Virus record (IMG/VR): IMGVR_UViG_3300034631_000075
Coordinates: 1-47,978 of that record
Direction: 5' to 3' (one strand)
Source of the DNA: a virus
DNA: 47,978 bases
Shown here: positions 1 to 8,308 of the stretch, piece after piece
How the letters are laid out: each line of letters starts with the position of its first letter
Position numbering within the stretch: position 1 is the first letter of the stretch
The notes under the pieces: model-generated
Database searches by the model: none
What the model was told of the DNA's origin: nothing
What the model saw: the letters and a program-made list of their open reading frames with translations, nothing else
Program-made: the position numbers and the translations under genes

Positions 1-450
1 CTAGCGCAAAGAACCATTCCACGAGCGCGCTCTCCTGAATGCCTTGAGAACGTCGAGCGCACTGCGGGCTGTGTTGAAAATATCGGCAGCGGTAAATCCA
101 AGAGCCAGAACCATGCCCAGAGGCGGGCCATGTTGGTTCCAACTAAGCGAATAGCCGGCAGCAATTGAACCAAAGAGCCCAATGCCACAGATCGCGACCA
201 GGCACCGGACAGGAGCTGATATCGTCGGCTGATGTCCGTTCAGCACCAAGGCGCCAATGCGCGCAGCGCCGAGCAGCAGCCCGGCCGCCACCCACATGCC
301 AACCGAGGCTATACTCTCGAAGCCAGATAGGCCCGCCCGCTCGAAGGCCGTTGGAAACGCAACGAAGTAAAGGCCGATGAGGATCGTCACCAAGCCAGCC
401 AGCCACTCGGGAGCACGCAGCGGCACTCTTTCGCGGATGCGAACCCACAT
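1..450 (-). CDS. Small multi-pass membrane protein, lysis-region end
   Basis: This 149-residue protein has about four hydrophobic stretches (roughly residues 17-35, 47-67, 80-100 and 105-122) and a basic N-terminus, so it is probably an inner-membrane protein. Its ATG overlaps the TGA of the Rz1-like lipoprotein gene by one base (TGATG), which makes it the last gene of the lysis cassette. No family was recognised. An extra holin or antiholin, or a lysogenic-conversion protein, would suit the position, but that is inference. The stop codon TAG is the first three bases of the window. Confidence 0.6.
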   Translation of the reverse strand: MWVRIRERVPLRAPEWLAGLVTILIGLYFVAFPTAFERAGLSGFESIASVGMWVAAGLLLGAARIGALVLNGHQPTISAPVRCLVAICGIGLFGSIAAGYSLSWNQHGPPLGMVLALGFTAADIFNTARSALDVLKAFRRARSWNGSLR

Positions 451-677
451 CAGGCACGTCCTCCGCAGCGATCGAGTGCATCGTAGTGCCGACTAAGGTT
501 AATCACCCAGCCCTCCGTCTCCGGATCACGCTGAGCTGTATCCTCGAGCGCATCCAACGCCGCCTCCGGCGGCGCCGCTAGGTCAGGGCAAGCGCCGATC
601 GATAGAGCGGGCCTTGGACCGCTCGCGCAGCCCGCCAAGAGCATCGTCGAGATTGCGGCCGTCAGAATGGATTTCAT
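450..677 (-). CDS. Rz1-like outer-membrane spanin lipoprotein
   Basis: The 75-residue product begins with a lipoprotein signal peptide (MKSILTAAISTMLLAGC) with the lipobox LAGC and cleavage expected before the cysteine. It lies out of frame over the 3' half of the Rz-like gene, the classic nested Rz/Rz1 arrangement. Outer-membrane spanins pair with an inner-membrane partner to fuse the envelope at the end of lysis. The start was chosen at the signal peptide; a longer open frame upstream encodes only non-signal sequence antisense to nothing useful. An ATG one codon earlier is equally possible. Confidence 0.72.
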   Translation of the reverse strand: MKSILTAAISTMLLAGCASGPRPALSIGACPDLAAPPEAALDALEDTAQRDPETEGWVINLSRHYDALDRCGGRA

Positions 678-837
678 CATAGTCCTCGCGCAGGGCGTCC
701 GCCTGCTCCTCCAGTTCACGCTGCACCTCGGCCCGGCCTTCGATCCGTCCCTGATGCTTGTTGAGCCAGCCCGAAAGCATGGCCTTGAGCAGGCCGAGCA
801 AAGCTCGGCCCACCATGGCAACAATGGCGCTACCCAT
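583..837 (-). CDS. Rz-like inner-membrane spanin candidate
   Basis: The 84-residue protein has an N-terminal hydrophobic or amphipathic segment (residues 3-25) followed by a charged, probably coiled-coil region rich in Glu, Arg and Leu (residues 30-60). That matches the layout of i-spanins. It contains the start of the Rz1-like lipoprotein gene in another frame, and its own start overlaps the stop of the holin-like gene by eight bases. The membrane segment is less hydrophobic than in typical Rz proteins, so the assignment rests mainly on gene arrangement. Confidence 0.6.
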   Translation of the reverse strand: MGSAIVAMVGRALLGLLKAMLSGWLNKHQGRIEGRAEVQRELEEQADALREDYDEIHSDGRNLDDALGGLRERSKARSIDRRLP

Positions 838-1378
838 TGGAGGAAGCTGGTTCGCTGAAGAGGATCGTGGTCTCAGCCTGCTTTGCGGCTGCAGCTTTCA
901 GGATCCAGTTGTCTGTAGGCTTCAGCGTCTTGACCGCATCAGGCACGGAATCAATCACAGACTGAATGACATGCGCCGCCGCCGGCGAGCCAACATCCAG
1001 CTGCAGACCAGATCCGTACTTGCTCACTGCGGAGCCCAGACCAGTCGCCACGGCGGAATGGAGCGCTTCTCGGTGCCGCGCTTCAACCGCGCGATACGCA
1101 GCCTCTAGGTCAATCTTCCACTTGTCGCGCAGAAGCTTGACCAGCCACAGCCCTGCCAGGCCGAGCACGGTCAGAACGATCTCGGCAGCGATCGGCACAA
1201 GCGCCTGAAGCGGCGCAAGGAAGTCGACGGTTGAGGACGCTGTCTCCACCAGTGCTTGGGCGAAGGCGAACGGCGTGAGAACTAGCGCCCAGCAGGCAAT
1301 TGCGAGGCCAAAGATAATCCACCCTCGGGGGATAGAAAGGGCAAGCGGTCGCACCGCCTGCAGAATGTGCAGTCGCAT
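830..1378 (-). CDS. Holin-like two-TM membrane protein
   Basis: The 182-residue product has two strong transmembrane segments (about residues 20-42 and 57-80), then a basic amphipathic region (KLLRDKWKIDLEAAYRAVEARHREAL) and a soluble C-terminus. The pattern of hydrophobic segment plus a helix with HREALHSAV-type sequence resembles LLH-type phage holins known from memory. It lies directly downstream of the amidase and upstream of the spanin pair, where a holin is expected. The match to the LLH family is by eye only. Confidence 0.55.
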   Translation of the reverse strand: MRLHILQAVRPLALSIPRGWIIFGLAIACWALVLTPFAFAQALVETASSTVDFLAPLQALVPIAAEIVLTVLGLAGLWLVKLLRDKWKIDLEAAYRAVEARHREALHSAVATGLGSAVSKYGSGLQLDVGSPAAAHVIQSVIDSVPDAVKTLKPTDNWILKAAAAKQAETTILFSEPASSNG

Positions 1379-1408
1379 TGGAAAGTCTCCTTGGTGATGA
1401 AGGACGGA

Positions 1409-2170
1409 TCAGACGATGGCGCCGAGCTGATCGAGGCTCACGTCGAAGGAAGGACACGCCTTGGCAGCGTACTGATTGTGTCCGGTGACCTTGCGGACAC
1501 CGGTATGCTTGGCGACGAGCTCGCGCACGAGCCAGAGAAGAGAAGATCCCTGCCGATCGGTGCGGGTGTCCTTGGCAGTACGGCCGTCAGCAGTGACACC
1601 GCCGACATAGGCGATACCGATGGTGCCGGTGTTGTGCCCGGCAACGTGCGATCCGATCTGGCCAACTGGTCGGCCGAGCATCACACGGCCGTCTCGATAG
1701 ACGACATAGTGATACCCGATATCGGTCCAGCCTCGCTGCTTGTGCCAAGCGCGGATATCATCAACGGTGAAGTCCTTGCCTTCTGGTGTCGCCGCACAGT
1801 GCACGATGATCTCGGAAACCGGCCGGGCCGTCCCCAGCAAGTTCAGTGCGGCAACGTTCGGCGGCGCTTTGGCGGACACGTGGTCTGTGGGCGCACCGCT
1901 CACGCCCTCCTGCATCGCCGCTTTGTCAGGTTCGGGGCGCCCTGCGAACACCGGCTCGCTGGCGCGGCGCAATGCGGTCATTGTCTGGGGACCTGCGATA
2001 CCGTCGACGACCAGCTCTAGCCGCCCCTGGGCAGCCCGGACGGCTGTCTCGGTGGCCGGGCCATAGTCGCCATCGATCAGCACACGTGGCGATGTGCCGA
2101 ACTCGTTCAGCAGTTTCTGTAGGGTACGAACGGCAGCACCGCGCGACCCCCGCTTGAGCAGCGTAGGCAT
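1409..2170 (-). CDS. Endolysin: N-acetylmuramoyl-L-alanine amidase with peptidoglycan-binding domain
   Basis: The 253-residue enzyme has an N-terminal PG_binding_1 domain (residues 5-70, with DGDYGPATETAVRAAQ and VDGIAGPQT) and a C-terminal Amidase_2 domain of the T7 lysozyme type. Zinc ligands are visible as H124 (IIVHCAATP), H231 (VTGHNQY) and C239 (ACPSFDV). There is no signal peptide, so export would rely on the holin. The start is the ATG preceded by AGGAGA; a longer frame upstream runs through a terminator hairpin and is not credible. It cuts the amide bond between muramic acid and the stem peptide to lyse the host. Confidence 0.93.
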   Translation of the reverse strand: MPTLLKRGSRGAAVRTLQKLLNEFGTSPRVLIDGDYGPATETAVRAAQGRLELVVDGIAGPQTMTALRRASEPVFAGRPEPDKAAMQEGVSGAPTDHVSAKAPPNVAALNLLGTARPVSEIIVHCAATPEGKDFTVDDIRAWHKQRGWTDIGYHYVVYRDGRVMLGRPVGQIGSHVAGHNTGTIGIAYVGGVTADGRTAKDTRTDRQGSSLLWLVRELVAKHTGVRKVTGHNQYAAKACPSFDVSLDQLGAIV

Positions 2171-2195
2171 CACATTCTCCTGAGGGTTGAAAAGC

Positions 2196-2218
2196 AAAAG
2201 CCCCGCACGGGCGGGGCT
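2196..2218 (-). terminator. Rho-independent terminator, leftward
   Basis: An 8-bp perfect stem (AGCCCCGC/GCGGGGCT) with a four-base loop is followed on the minus strand by TTTTGCTTTT. It lies just upstream of the endolysin start, so leftward late transcription coming through the recombinase region should stop here and the lysis genes may need their own promoter. The stem is identical to that at 16076-16095. Confidence 0.8.
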
Positions 2219-2342
2219 GTTAACCTTGGGGATCGACCAGGCTTTTAGGGCGTGGGGTGTGAGGCCTACAAAGACGAACGCACCGGACCCGTTGCAGGGG
2301 TCGCGGCGCGCTCTAACCAACCGAACTTAAGGAGAGTTCAGG

Positions 2343-3206
2343 ATGGCTGATGCTGTCACACCATTTTTCTTGCCCAATCGCAATGGGCCTACCTTCGCCA
2401 TGGCCGCCCAGAGCTATCTCGGAAACGGCGGCGAACGGCGCTACCTTCCCCGCATTCTCGACCATATGGGCGAAGTGCCCGTCGCAGAGATCACGCCCTA
2501 TGCCATCTACGAGATGGCCAAGGCGCTTTTCCCCACGCAGTCGGGGGCGACCCGCAATCGTCAGGCACTCTCCCCAGCCAGGGCCGTGATGATCCATGCT
2601 TATGAGCGTGGTTGGTGCCCGCTAATCCGGGTTCGCCGCTTCAAGGAAGAACCCCGCCGACGCAAACAGCCCGCCTCACAGGCATGGCTGCATGTCTTCT
2701 GCCGCCAGCGTGACAAGGATGGTCTTTCACACCTCGCCGCATTGGTGATCTTCATGAGCCACACGGGCGCCCGGGTAAGCGAAGCCACACGCCTCCGCTG
2801 GTCCGAGGTCGACCTGGTCGGCCGCAAGGCCGTGCTGCTCCGGACCAAGACGGAAACCAACTCGGTCCGTCACCTGACCGACGAGCTGGTTATGCGACTG
2901 CATCAGCTGAAAGAGGAAGCTGACCTCGACGAGCCGGTCTTCCGCTATCGCTGCCGGTTCAGCGTCAACGAGCGGATCGCAGCCGTCTGCCGCCGCGCCG
3001 AAATTCCGTACAAGTCGAGCCACGCATGCGGGCGGCACAGCTTTGCCACCAACGCGATCGGCTTCGGCATGGACGTGCGCACTGCCATGGACGCTGGTGG
3101 CTGGAAGAGTTCATCGATCTTCATCGAGACCTATGTGCACTCGAGGAATGCCGGGCGTCTGGTAGCAGACCGGTTCAACGCCTATCAGTTCTCAGTCGAG
3201 CTTTAG
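2343..3206 (+). CDS. Tyrosine recombinase (second, tail-region copy)
   Basis: This 287-residue tyrosine-type site-specific recombinase has a short SAM-like N-terminal domain (to about residue 110) and a catalytic domain. Visible active-site residues are R144 (HTGARVSEATRLRW), K169 (LLRTKTETN), the HACGRHSFAT box with R231, W254 (AGGWKSS) and nucleophile Y264 (IETYVHS). The box carries one residue more than the usual HxLRH pattern, a variant I recall from related recombinases. AAGGAGAG precedes the ATG at good spacing. It is convergent with late gene D (4-base overlap) and on the opposite strand to its neighbours. It is distinct from the integrase at the right end. Confidence 0.9.
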   Translation: MADAVTPFFLPNRNGPTFAMAAQSYLGNGGERRYLPRILDHMGEVPVAEITPYAIYEMAKALFPTQSGATRNRQALSPARAVMIHAYERGWCPLIRVRRFKEEPRRRKQPASQAWLHVFCRQRDKDGLSHLAALVIFMSHTGARVSEATRLRWSEVDLVGRKAVLLRTKTETNSVRHLTDELVMRLHQLKEEADLDEPVFRYRCRFSVNERIAAVCRRAEIPYKSSHACGRHSFATNAIGFGMDVRTAMDAGGWKSSSIFIETYVHSRNAGRLVADRFNAYQFSVEL

Positions 3207-4231
3207 GCTGCGGGCGTGCGGGCATCCTTGCCCGCACCGCCACCGGGCTGCTTGAGTTCCAACGAAGTGGTGGAGCCGCCACTCCGGTCCGCCTTGTGGG
3301 TGACGCTGACAATGCGGTAACTGCCATCAACCCCGGGACGCGCCCCGGTGAGAAGAAACGTACCCTCCGCCTGAGCAGCCACCTCGAGGTCAAGATCAAC
3401 TGACCCCTCCCCGCCTTCGCGCTCGCTTTCTGACTTGCGCCCCTCAGCCACACTCTGAGCCTGATCGGCATCTGCAAAAGGAGCACGCACCTCATTGGTC
3501 GCCTCGGCGCCCTCTATGCCGGTATCTACTTCCGCCTGCTTGTAGCTCGCGGAGGGTCGGTCGAAGTAACGCGCCACCGCCTTGGCAAACTTGCGTCTAC
3601 TGGTGATTGGAGCAATGTCGAGCGAGATGACGTTCCGGCCGACTTGGCCGACGATAGCCGGCATAGCCGCGCCAGTTGCACTTTCCCCTTTGCCGCGCTG
3701 TGCCAACACTGCCTTGTCGCCGCGGATCTTGAACGTGCCATTGAGCTCGCGCGCGATTTGTTGTCCGATATGGAGAAAGCTCTCCGCATCTGCCGACCAA
3801 TAATCGCGCCGAATACCAGCAAAGGCAGGGTCGATAAGGATTCCAGAAAGCCCGGCCTTCTCCGCCGCCTTGCCCAGGAATGTCTCAAGGGGTGCATCGT
3901 CCATGTGATGCGACTGCGGCTCCTTGATCTTGCCTTTGGCGTCGAAGCCTTTTGCATTCACCTGGAGCACGCTGCCGGCGTCGCGCGACAGGGCGAAACG
4001 GACGTTGTCCACCGTGCCGAAGAAAATCGGCACCCCTTGTAGATACACCTGCACTTTCGCCCCGTCAGACGGCAGCTTCACCTGACCCCCTGCATCGTCG
4101 AAGCTGAGGCTGCAGGTGTCCCCAGCCGTTCCATCCTTATCGGACACGCTGATGCTGAGCAGGTACGGCTCCATGGCGGCAGTCATATCCCGACCGTCGA
4201 CGAAGACCTTCCACTGAACTTTCCACGCCAT
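3203..4231 (-). CDS. D: Baseplate hub / late control protein D (P2 gpD family)
   Basis: The 342-residue protein matches P2 gpD and phage late-control D proteins: an N-terminal hub fold (DGRDMTAAMEPYLLSISVSD, GTAGDTCSLSFDD), a central domain (GKAAEKAGLSGILIDPAF) and a C-terminal beta region (TGARPGVDGSYRIVSVTHKADRSGGSTTSLELK). It forms the trimeric hub that holds the tail spike at the end of the tube. It is last in the T-U-X-D tail cluster, as in P2, and converges with the plus-strand recombinase. Confidence 0.92.
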   Translation of the reverse strand: MAWKVQWKVFVDGRDMTAAMEPYLLSISVSDKDGTAGDTCSLSFDDAGGQVKLPSDGAKVQVYLQGVPIFFGTVDNVRFALSRDAGSVLQVNAKGFDAKGKIKEPQSHHMDDAPLETFLGKAAEKAGLSGILIDPAFAGIRRDYWSADAESFLHIGQQIARELNGTFKIRGDKAVLAQRGKGESATGAAMPAIVGQVGRNVISLDIAPITSRRKFAKAVARYFDRPSASYKQAEVDTGIEGAEATNEVRAPFADADQAQSVAEGRKSESEREGGEGSVDLDLEVAAQAEGTFLLTGARPGVDGSYRIVSVTHKADRSGGSTTSLELKQPGGGAGKDARTPAA

Positions 4232-4236
4232 GCTGA

Positions 4237-4461
4237 CTATCCGAACAGTGAAACGACGGGCCGCGAGGACAGCGCGCTACCGACCGGCCGGTCGGGAATT
4301 GTGACAGTGGTGCCGAGCGGGATGATAGGCCCTAGATCTGCAAGGCCGGGGTTGATCCCGAAAGCGATCTCGAGCAGGTCGCGGCCGCTCGGTCCATAGG
4401 ATTGGAAGAGCAGCAGATCGAGCGTCAGGCCTTCGCGGCGAATGGTAATCGTCTGTGCCAT
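4237..4461 (-). CDS. X: Tail protein X (P2 gpX, LysM-like)
   Basis: The 74-residue protein has the gpX pattern: a short basic start, LDLLLFQSYG, then NPGLADLGPIIPLGTTVTIPD, which is the LysM-like fold typical of tail protein X. It lies between U and D in the standard P2 order, two bases from the U stop. A longer frame upstream exists, but the ATG used here starts at the conserved beginning of the family. Confidence 0.9.
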   Translation of the reverse strand: MAQTITIRREGLTLDLLLFQSYGPSGRDLLEIAFGINPGLADLGPIIPLGTTVTIPDRPVGSALSSRPVVSLFG

Positions 4462-4463
4462 TG

Positions 4464-4901
4464 CTACCGCCCGACCGCATTGAACAGGGAGAGGATTGTT
4501 CCAAGGATGTTCGGTGACGCCCCTTCCGGCCCGACCTTGATAAGGCTGATGGAGTGCTTCACCACGAAGCCCACGCCATTGCGCATCAGTTCGGAATGAC
4601 TTTCCTCGACACTTTCGATGGCGAACCATCCGTACATCTTCCCATCTCCGCGCATGACGGGGAGCCGTTGACCGGACCGGCGGAATTCATGGGCCATGTC
4701 GAGCTCGGTGAGCCCCCCAGTCTTGAAGGGCAGCAGCTGCCCTGAGAGCGTGATCTTGTCGTCACCCTCCCCCATAAATTCGCGACCCGGCAGAGTTCCG
4801 ATCAGAGATTTGACGGCGAAGTCGGCGCCGGCCGATCGCCCCATCTCATCAGCGTTGAACGGCCTGGTGTCCAAAGTGAGAGAGCCAATCTGGTACAACA
4901 T
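4464..4901 (-). CDS. U: Tail protein U (P2 gpU family)
   Basis: The 145-residue product resembles P2 gpU: a beta-rich N-terminus with SLIGTLPGREFMGEGDDKITLSGQLLP, then DMAHEFRRSGQRLPVMRGDG and a C-terminal helix. Its ATG overlaps the T stop (TGATG). P2 gpU is needed for tail completion and lies near the tail tip or baseplate. Confidence 0.9.
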   Translation of the reverse strand: MLYQIGSLTLDTRPFNADEMGRSAGADFAVKSLIGTLPGREFMGEGDDKITLSGQLLPFKTGGLTELDMAHEFRRSGQRLPVMRGDGKMYGWFAIESVEESHSELMRNGVGFVVKHSISLIKVGPEGASPNILGTILSLFNAVGR

Positions 4902-7228
4902 CAGACCACCCCAAACTCGGTATCGGCCTGAATACTGGCGAATGCTTCCCGCAATTGCCGGCCAAACTCCTGTCCGATCTGCTGCGGCGTGGCATTGGCA
5001 CCACCCTGGATGATGATGTTCCCAAACGAGACAGACCCAATGCCGCCGCCAAATCCAGCCCCGGACATACGCCGCGTGTCAGCCGCAGTGTTCACATGAC
5101 CGGAGCGGCTTGGTGTGATCAGCTCCGGGCCTTCCTCTCCGACGAGGTAGGTTTTGCCGCCGGCGATCGGACCGCCCGCTGCCCTGGTGCCGTCCACGAC
5201 AGCTTGCGCCGCTGCCGGGCCGCCACCAAACCAACCCTCAAAGGGGTTGCGGATGGTGAACATCTTCGTCAGCTCGGCTTTGACCCAAGCAGCCATGCGG
5301 CCAAACATTGTTTGGATGCCCTGCCATAACTGAGTAATCATGTCCGAGCCGATCTGTACCCAATCAATGCTCGTGAATATGCCTGCGATCTGGCCAGGGA
5401 GAGCCATGAGCTTGCTGGGGATCGCCTGCAGAAACTCCACCAGCCGCGAGACATTTGCCGCGGCTGTCGCAACAAGACCGCCGATGGCAAGGCCCGCCTG
5501 CGCGCCCCACTGCGTCCACTTGGCACCGTCGAGCTCGCCGGTTAACCCGGTAAATATTCCAAGCAACTGCCCGGTGCCGTCGAGGACAGGCTGGAGCATT
5601 GGAGCCAGCGGTCCGATGGCGGCCATGAATGCCGTGCCGAAAGCGTTGAACATCTCACCAATGCCAGACCAGTTGTTGAAGATAAACATGCCAGCAGCCG
5701 CGATACCGACCAAAGCCGCGCCTATGCCGGTTCCGATCACTGCCACCTTCAGAGCGTGCATAGCCGCCGTGGCGAGCCGGAGAGGATTGAGAACCGCAAG
5801 GGCGCTCTGCCCAATGATCTGCAGGGCCGCGCCCTTACCGGCGATAGACGCCGCCATTGCATAGGCGATAAGCGCGGTTCGAGCCGCTTTCATCCGGGTG
5901 GCGAGAAGGCCGAAGGGCGCCGCTGCTGCTGTAGTAGCGGTGCCCAGCCCCTTCATTCCGGCAATTGCTGAAAATAGGTACGCACCGCCCATCCACGTCA
6001 TCGCGAAACGAGCGGCAAGCGATGCTACACGGAAGGCAACCAGAGCCGTCGTGGTCCCCACGATTGCAGCCGTTAGCCTCGGATTGGCCTGCGCGAAGGC
6101 GATCATTTGGTCCACAATCGGGATCAGCTTGTCAGCAACTGCCGTCATCGCCGGCAGGAGCGCTTCACCGATAGTGGTGGACAGAAGGTCGAACGCCGAC
6201 TGGAGCCGCTTCACGGTTCCCCAGAAACCTTCCATGCGAGCCCTCGCCTGGTCAGCGGCACTAGTGTTTGCAATGATGGCCTGAAGGTTCTCGAACTCCC
6301 GAGATCCAACCTCTGCCAAGGCGATCGCGGTTCGGATGGCGTCAGTGCCGAAGATGTCTTGGAGAGCCGCGTTCTTGGCTTCATCGCTGAGGCCGTCCAG
6401 CCCGTCCCTCAATTCCTGAGAAATTTCCGCCATCGACTTCATGTTGCCGTTGGCGTCAAAGAACTCGAGGTTGAGTTCTTGCATTGCTTCTGCTGCGGGC
6501 GTCGAGGCAGGCACGAGCCGCTGAAGGAAGGTCTTGAAGCTAGTGCCAGCATCCGAGCCGCTGGCGAAGTATGACGAGGTGGCCGCGATCGTGGTGTTGA
6601 AGTCCTCCAGTGTGACGCCCAAGCCACCAGCCACCCCACCAGCCTGACCGAGTGCCAGGCGATAGTCTTCGATGTCGAACTTCGACTGGACGAGCACGCC
6701 GGAAATGCCGTTAGCGGCATTGGCCAGATCCTCAGCCCGCAGCTTGAAGTTGGCCATAATGTCGGTCGTGATGTCGGCCGCGGTCGACAGATCAGCGCCG
6801 CTGGCAGCCGCAACGTCCATCGACGTCGCAAGAGCGCCTCCGAGGATGGACGCTGCATCAAGTCCGTTCTTGGCCAGCATCTCGATCGCCAAGGCAGAGT
6901 CGTTCACCGAGAACTGCGTCGTCCGACCCATATCCTTGGCCAGAGCGGTGAGCTTTTCCATCTCCGTATTCGTGGGACTCAACGCCGCCCCGACGCGGTT
7001 CATGGATGCTTCGAAGTCCGCAGCAGCCGTGATCGGTGCCGACAGCCCACGGAAAAGCGCATAGCCTACCGCTGCCGCATCGATCATCTGGCCGCGCATG
7101 GCGGCCATCTGCCGGTTGTTGGCTTCTAGGCGACCCTGCAAGCCCTGCACCGCGCCAGCAATACCGCGAGCGGGTGCCGTGACGTGATCGATAAGCGAAA
7201 GTATCAGGGAGGATTTGAGTGTGGCCAC
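4901..7228 (-). CDS. T: Tail tape measure protein (P2 gpT-like)
   Basis: The 775-residue protein carries the TP901-type core (FEASMNRVGAALSPTNTEMEKLTALAKDMGRTTQFS at about residues 70-105), then helical and hydrophobic segments (residues 380-560) and a glycine-rich C-terminus. Its length sets tail length. The start is not certain: the frame opens with TTG at 7237, but the GTG at 7228 has AAGG at better spacing and was used. The moron promoter candidate overlaps this start region on the other strand. Confidence 0.93.
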   Translation of the reverse strand: MATLKSSLILSLIDHVTAPARGIAGAVQGLQGRLEANNRQMAAMRGQMIDAAAVGYALFRGLSAPITAAADFEASMNRVGAALSPTNTEMEKLTALAKDMGRTTQFSVNDSALAIEMLAKNGLDAASILGGALATSMDVAAASGADLSTAADITTDIMANFKLRAEDLANAANGISGVLVQSKFDIEDYRLALGQAGGVAGGLGVTLEDFNTTIAATSSYFASGSDAGTSFKTFLQRLVPASTPAAEAMQELNLEFFDANGNMKSMAEISQELRDGLDGLSDEAKNAALQDIFGTDAIRTAIALAEVGSREFENLQAIIANTSAADQARARMEGFWGTVKRLQSAFDLLSTTIGEALLPAMTAVADKLIPIVDQMIAFAQANPRLTAAIVGTTTALVAFRVASLAARFAMTWMGGAYLFSAIAGMKGLGTATTAAAAPFGLLATRMKAARTALIAYAMAASIAGKGAALQIIGQSALAVLNPLRLATAAMHALKVAVIGTGIGAALVGIAAAGMFIFNNWSGIGEMFNAFGTAFMAAIGPLAPMLQPVLDGTGQLLGIFTGLTGELDGAKWTQWGAQAGLAIGGLVATAAANVSRLVEFLQAIPSKLMALPGQIAGIFTSIDWVQIGSDMITQLWQGIQTMFGRMAAWVKAELTKMFTIRNPFEGWFGGGPAAAQAVVDGTRAAGGPIAGGKTYLVGEEGPELITPSRSGHVNTAADTRRMSGAGFGGGIGSVSFGNIIIQGGANATPQQIGQEFGRQLREAFASIQADTEFGVV

Positions 7229-7230
7229 GA

Positions 7231-7260
7231 TGGACAACCTTCGGTTTTGAGTCTTATTGT
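7231..7260 (+). promoter_or_regulatory. Candidate promoter of the moron cassette
   Basis: TGGACA (7231-7236) and TATTGT (7255-7260) are 18 bases apart and match sigma-70 -35 and -10 boxes at five and four of six positions. They face the plus-strand membrane protein/lipoprotein pair and lie at the 5' end of the oppositely oriented tape measure gene. Confidence 0.5.
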
Positions 7261-7286
7261 TCGGCTCATTACTTGGAGGGACTTAC

Positions 7287-7640
7287 ATGCAAAAGGCAGG
7301 CGGGATCATCGCCATTATTGCTGGCGTATTCGGCGTATTTGCTGCGGGAATTACTTTGCTCGTCGGCGGGATAAGTACAGCTATGGAGGCGGAAGGCGGC
7401 AACACGGTTGTAGCGCTAGGGTGGGGTGGCGTAGCCTTTTCCTTCCTGTGCATTGTGTTTGGCTCAGTCGCCATTGGCGCGCGGTCTAAGTGGCCGGGAT
7501 CACTCTTGATACTCTCCGCAGCTGCTGGCGCGATTTTGGGTGGGACACTGGTGGCAGTGTTCATGGCTTTGGCGTTTATCGGCGGTGTCTTGGCACTTTT
7601 CACGAAGAAGCAGCCCGTCACCCCGATGGTGTCGGCATGA
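7287..7640 (+). CDS. Moron: four-TM small membrane protein
   Basis: The 117-residue protein has about four transmembrane helices (residues 5-28, 42-62, 68-85 and 86-104). Glycine and alanine are abundant, and the layout faintly recalls DUF4064-type proteins. GGAGGG lies seven bases before the ATG; a longer frame upstream lacks this. The gene is on the opposite strand to the tail operon, between T and E, and its TGA overlaps the start of the lipoprotein gene (ATGA). A role in lysogenic conversion or superinfection exclusion is inference from position and membrane location. Confidence 0.75.
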   Translation: MQKAGGIIAIIAGVFGVFAAGITLLVGGISTAMEAEGGNTVVALGWGGVAFSFLCIVFGSVAIGARSKWPGSLLILSAAAGAILGGTLVAVFMALAFIGGVLALFTKKQPVTPMVSA

Positions 7641-8302
7641 TCGGGAGAGTCGTCATTGTCGGTGCTGTCGCGGTAGCTCTTGCCGCCTGCAAAGCAGACA
7701 ACGTGGAGATCCGCGTCAGCACAAGTGATATTCAGGAGGCGCTAGGCGGGGATGATGTGACTGTACCGTTCGTGGCGCGCTTTTCGATGTTCAGCGACCT
7801 GGATGAAGAGCAAAAGGCACAGTTGCGTGCGATTGAGGATATCGTAGAGAGGTTCCTTGTAGTCGACGACTATCAAATCACATCGTCGGACTACACTACT
7901 GACGTGACCATAGAAGGTGAATTGCCGATCGTGGTTGGGGACGTGGGCTCGGGAGAGGATGCCTTCGCCCTCTACGTCTCTCCGGCTAATGTAGAGTCCT
8001 CCCTTTCAGGTTTCGATCAGAGGGTTGAGCTTGGGACCGGGCGAGCTTTCTCCCAGATGGAAAGTCAGATGCAGGGCATCAACTTCATGTTGGCTGCCGA
8101 TGCGGTACATCCTGTTTCTTACAGATTGAGGAACGATGCCGGCAGCCCGGTAAACATACTTGCCGGCGGGGTTCAGATTGACGGAGATAGCCACGCTATC
8201 GCGGCTCTATCTCTGGGCGACGGCGATCGGACCACCATGCTGTTTAGCGGCGGGCCCTACGACCAAGTGATGGGGGCTTTCCTGATGTCGGGGAAAGAGT
8301 AA
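7637..8302 (+). CDS. Moron: phage lipoprotein
   Basis: The 221-residue product has a lipoprotein signal (MIGRVVIVGAVAVALAAC; cleavage before the cysteine at about 18) followed by Lys-Ala-Asp, and a mainly beta mature domain. Start and stop are coupled to the preceding membrane protein (ATGA). The mature part resembles small phage lipoproteins I recall under DUF7424, but that is a weak impression. A surface lipoprotein expressed from its own transcription unit in a tail operon fits the definition of a moron; blocking of receptors or DNA entry is a hypothesis. Confidence 0.75.
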   Translation: MIGRVVIVGAVAVALAACKADNVEIRVSTSDIQEALGGDDVTVPFVARFSMFSDLDEEQKAQLRAIEDIVERFLVVDDYQITSSDYTTDVTIEGELPIVVGDVGSGEDAFALYVSPANVESSLSGFDQRVELGTGRAFSQMESQMQGINFMLAADAVHPVSYRLRNDAGSPVNILAGGVQIDGDSHAIAALSLGDGDRTTMLFSGGPYDQVMGAFLMSGKE

Positions 8303-8308
8303 GTTGCT

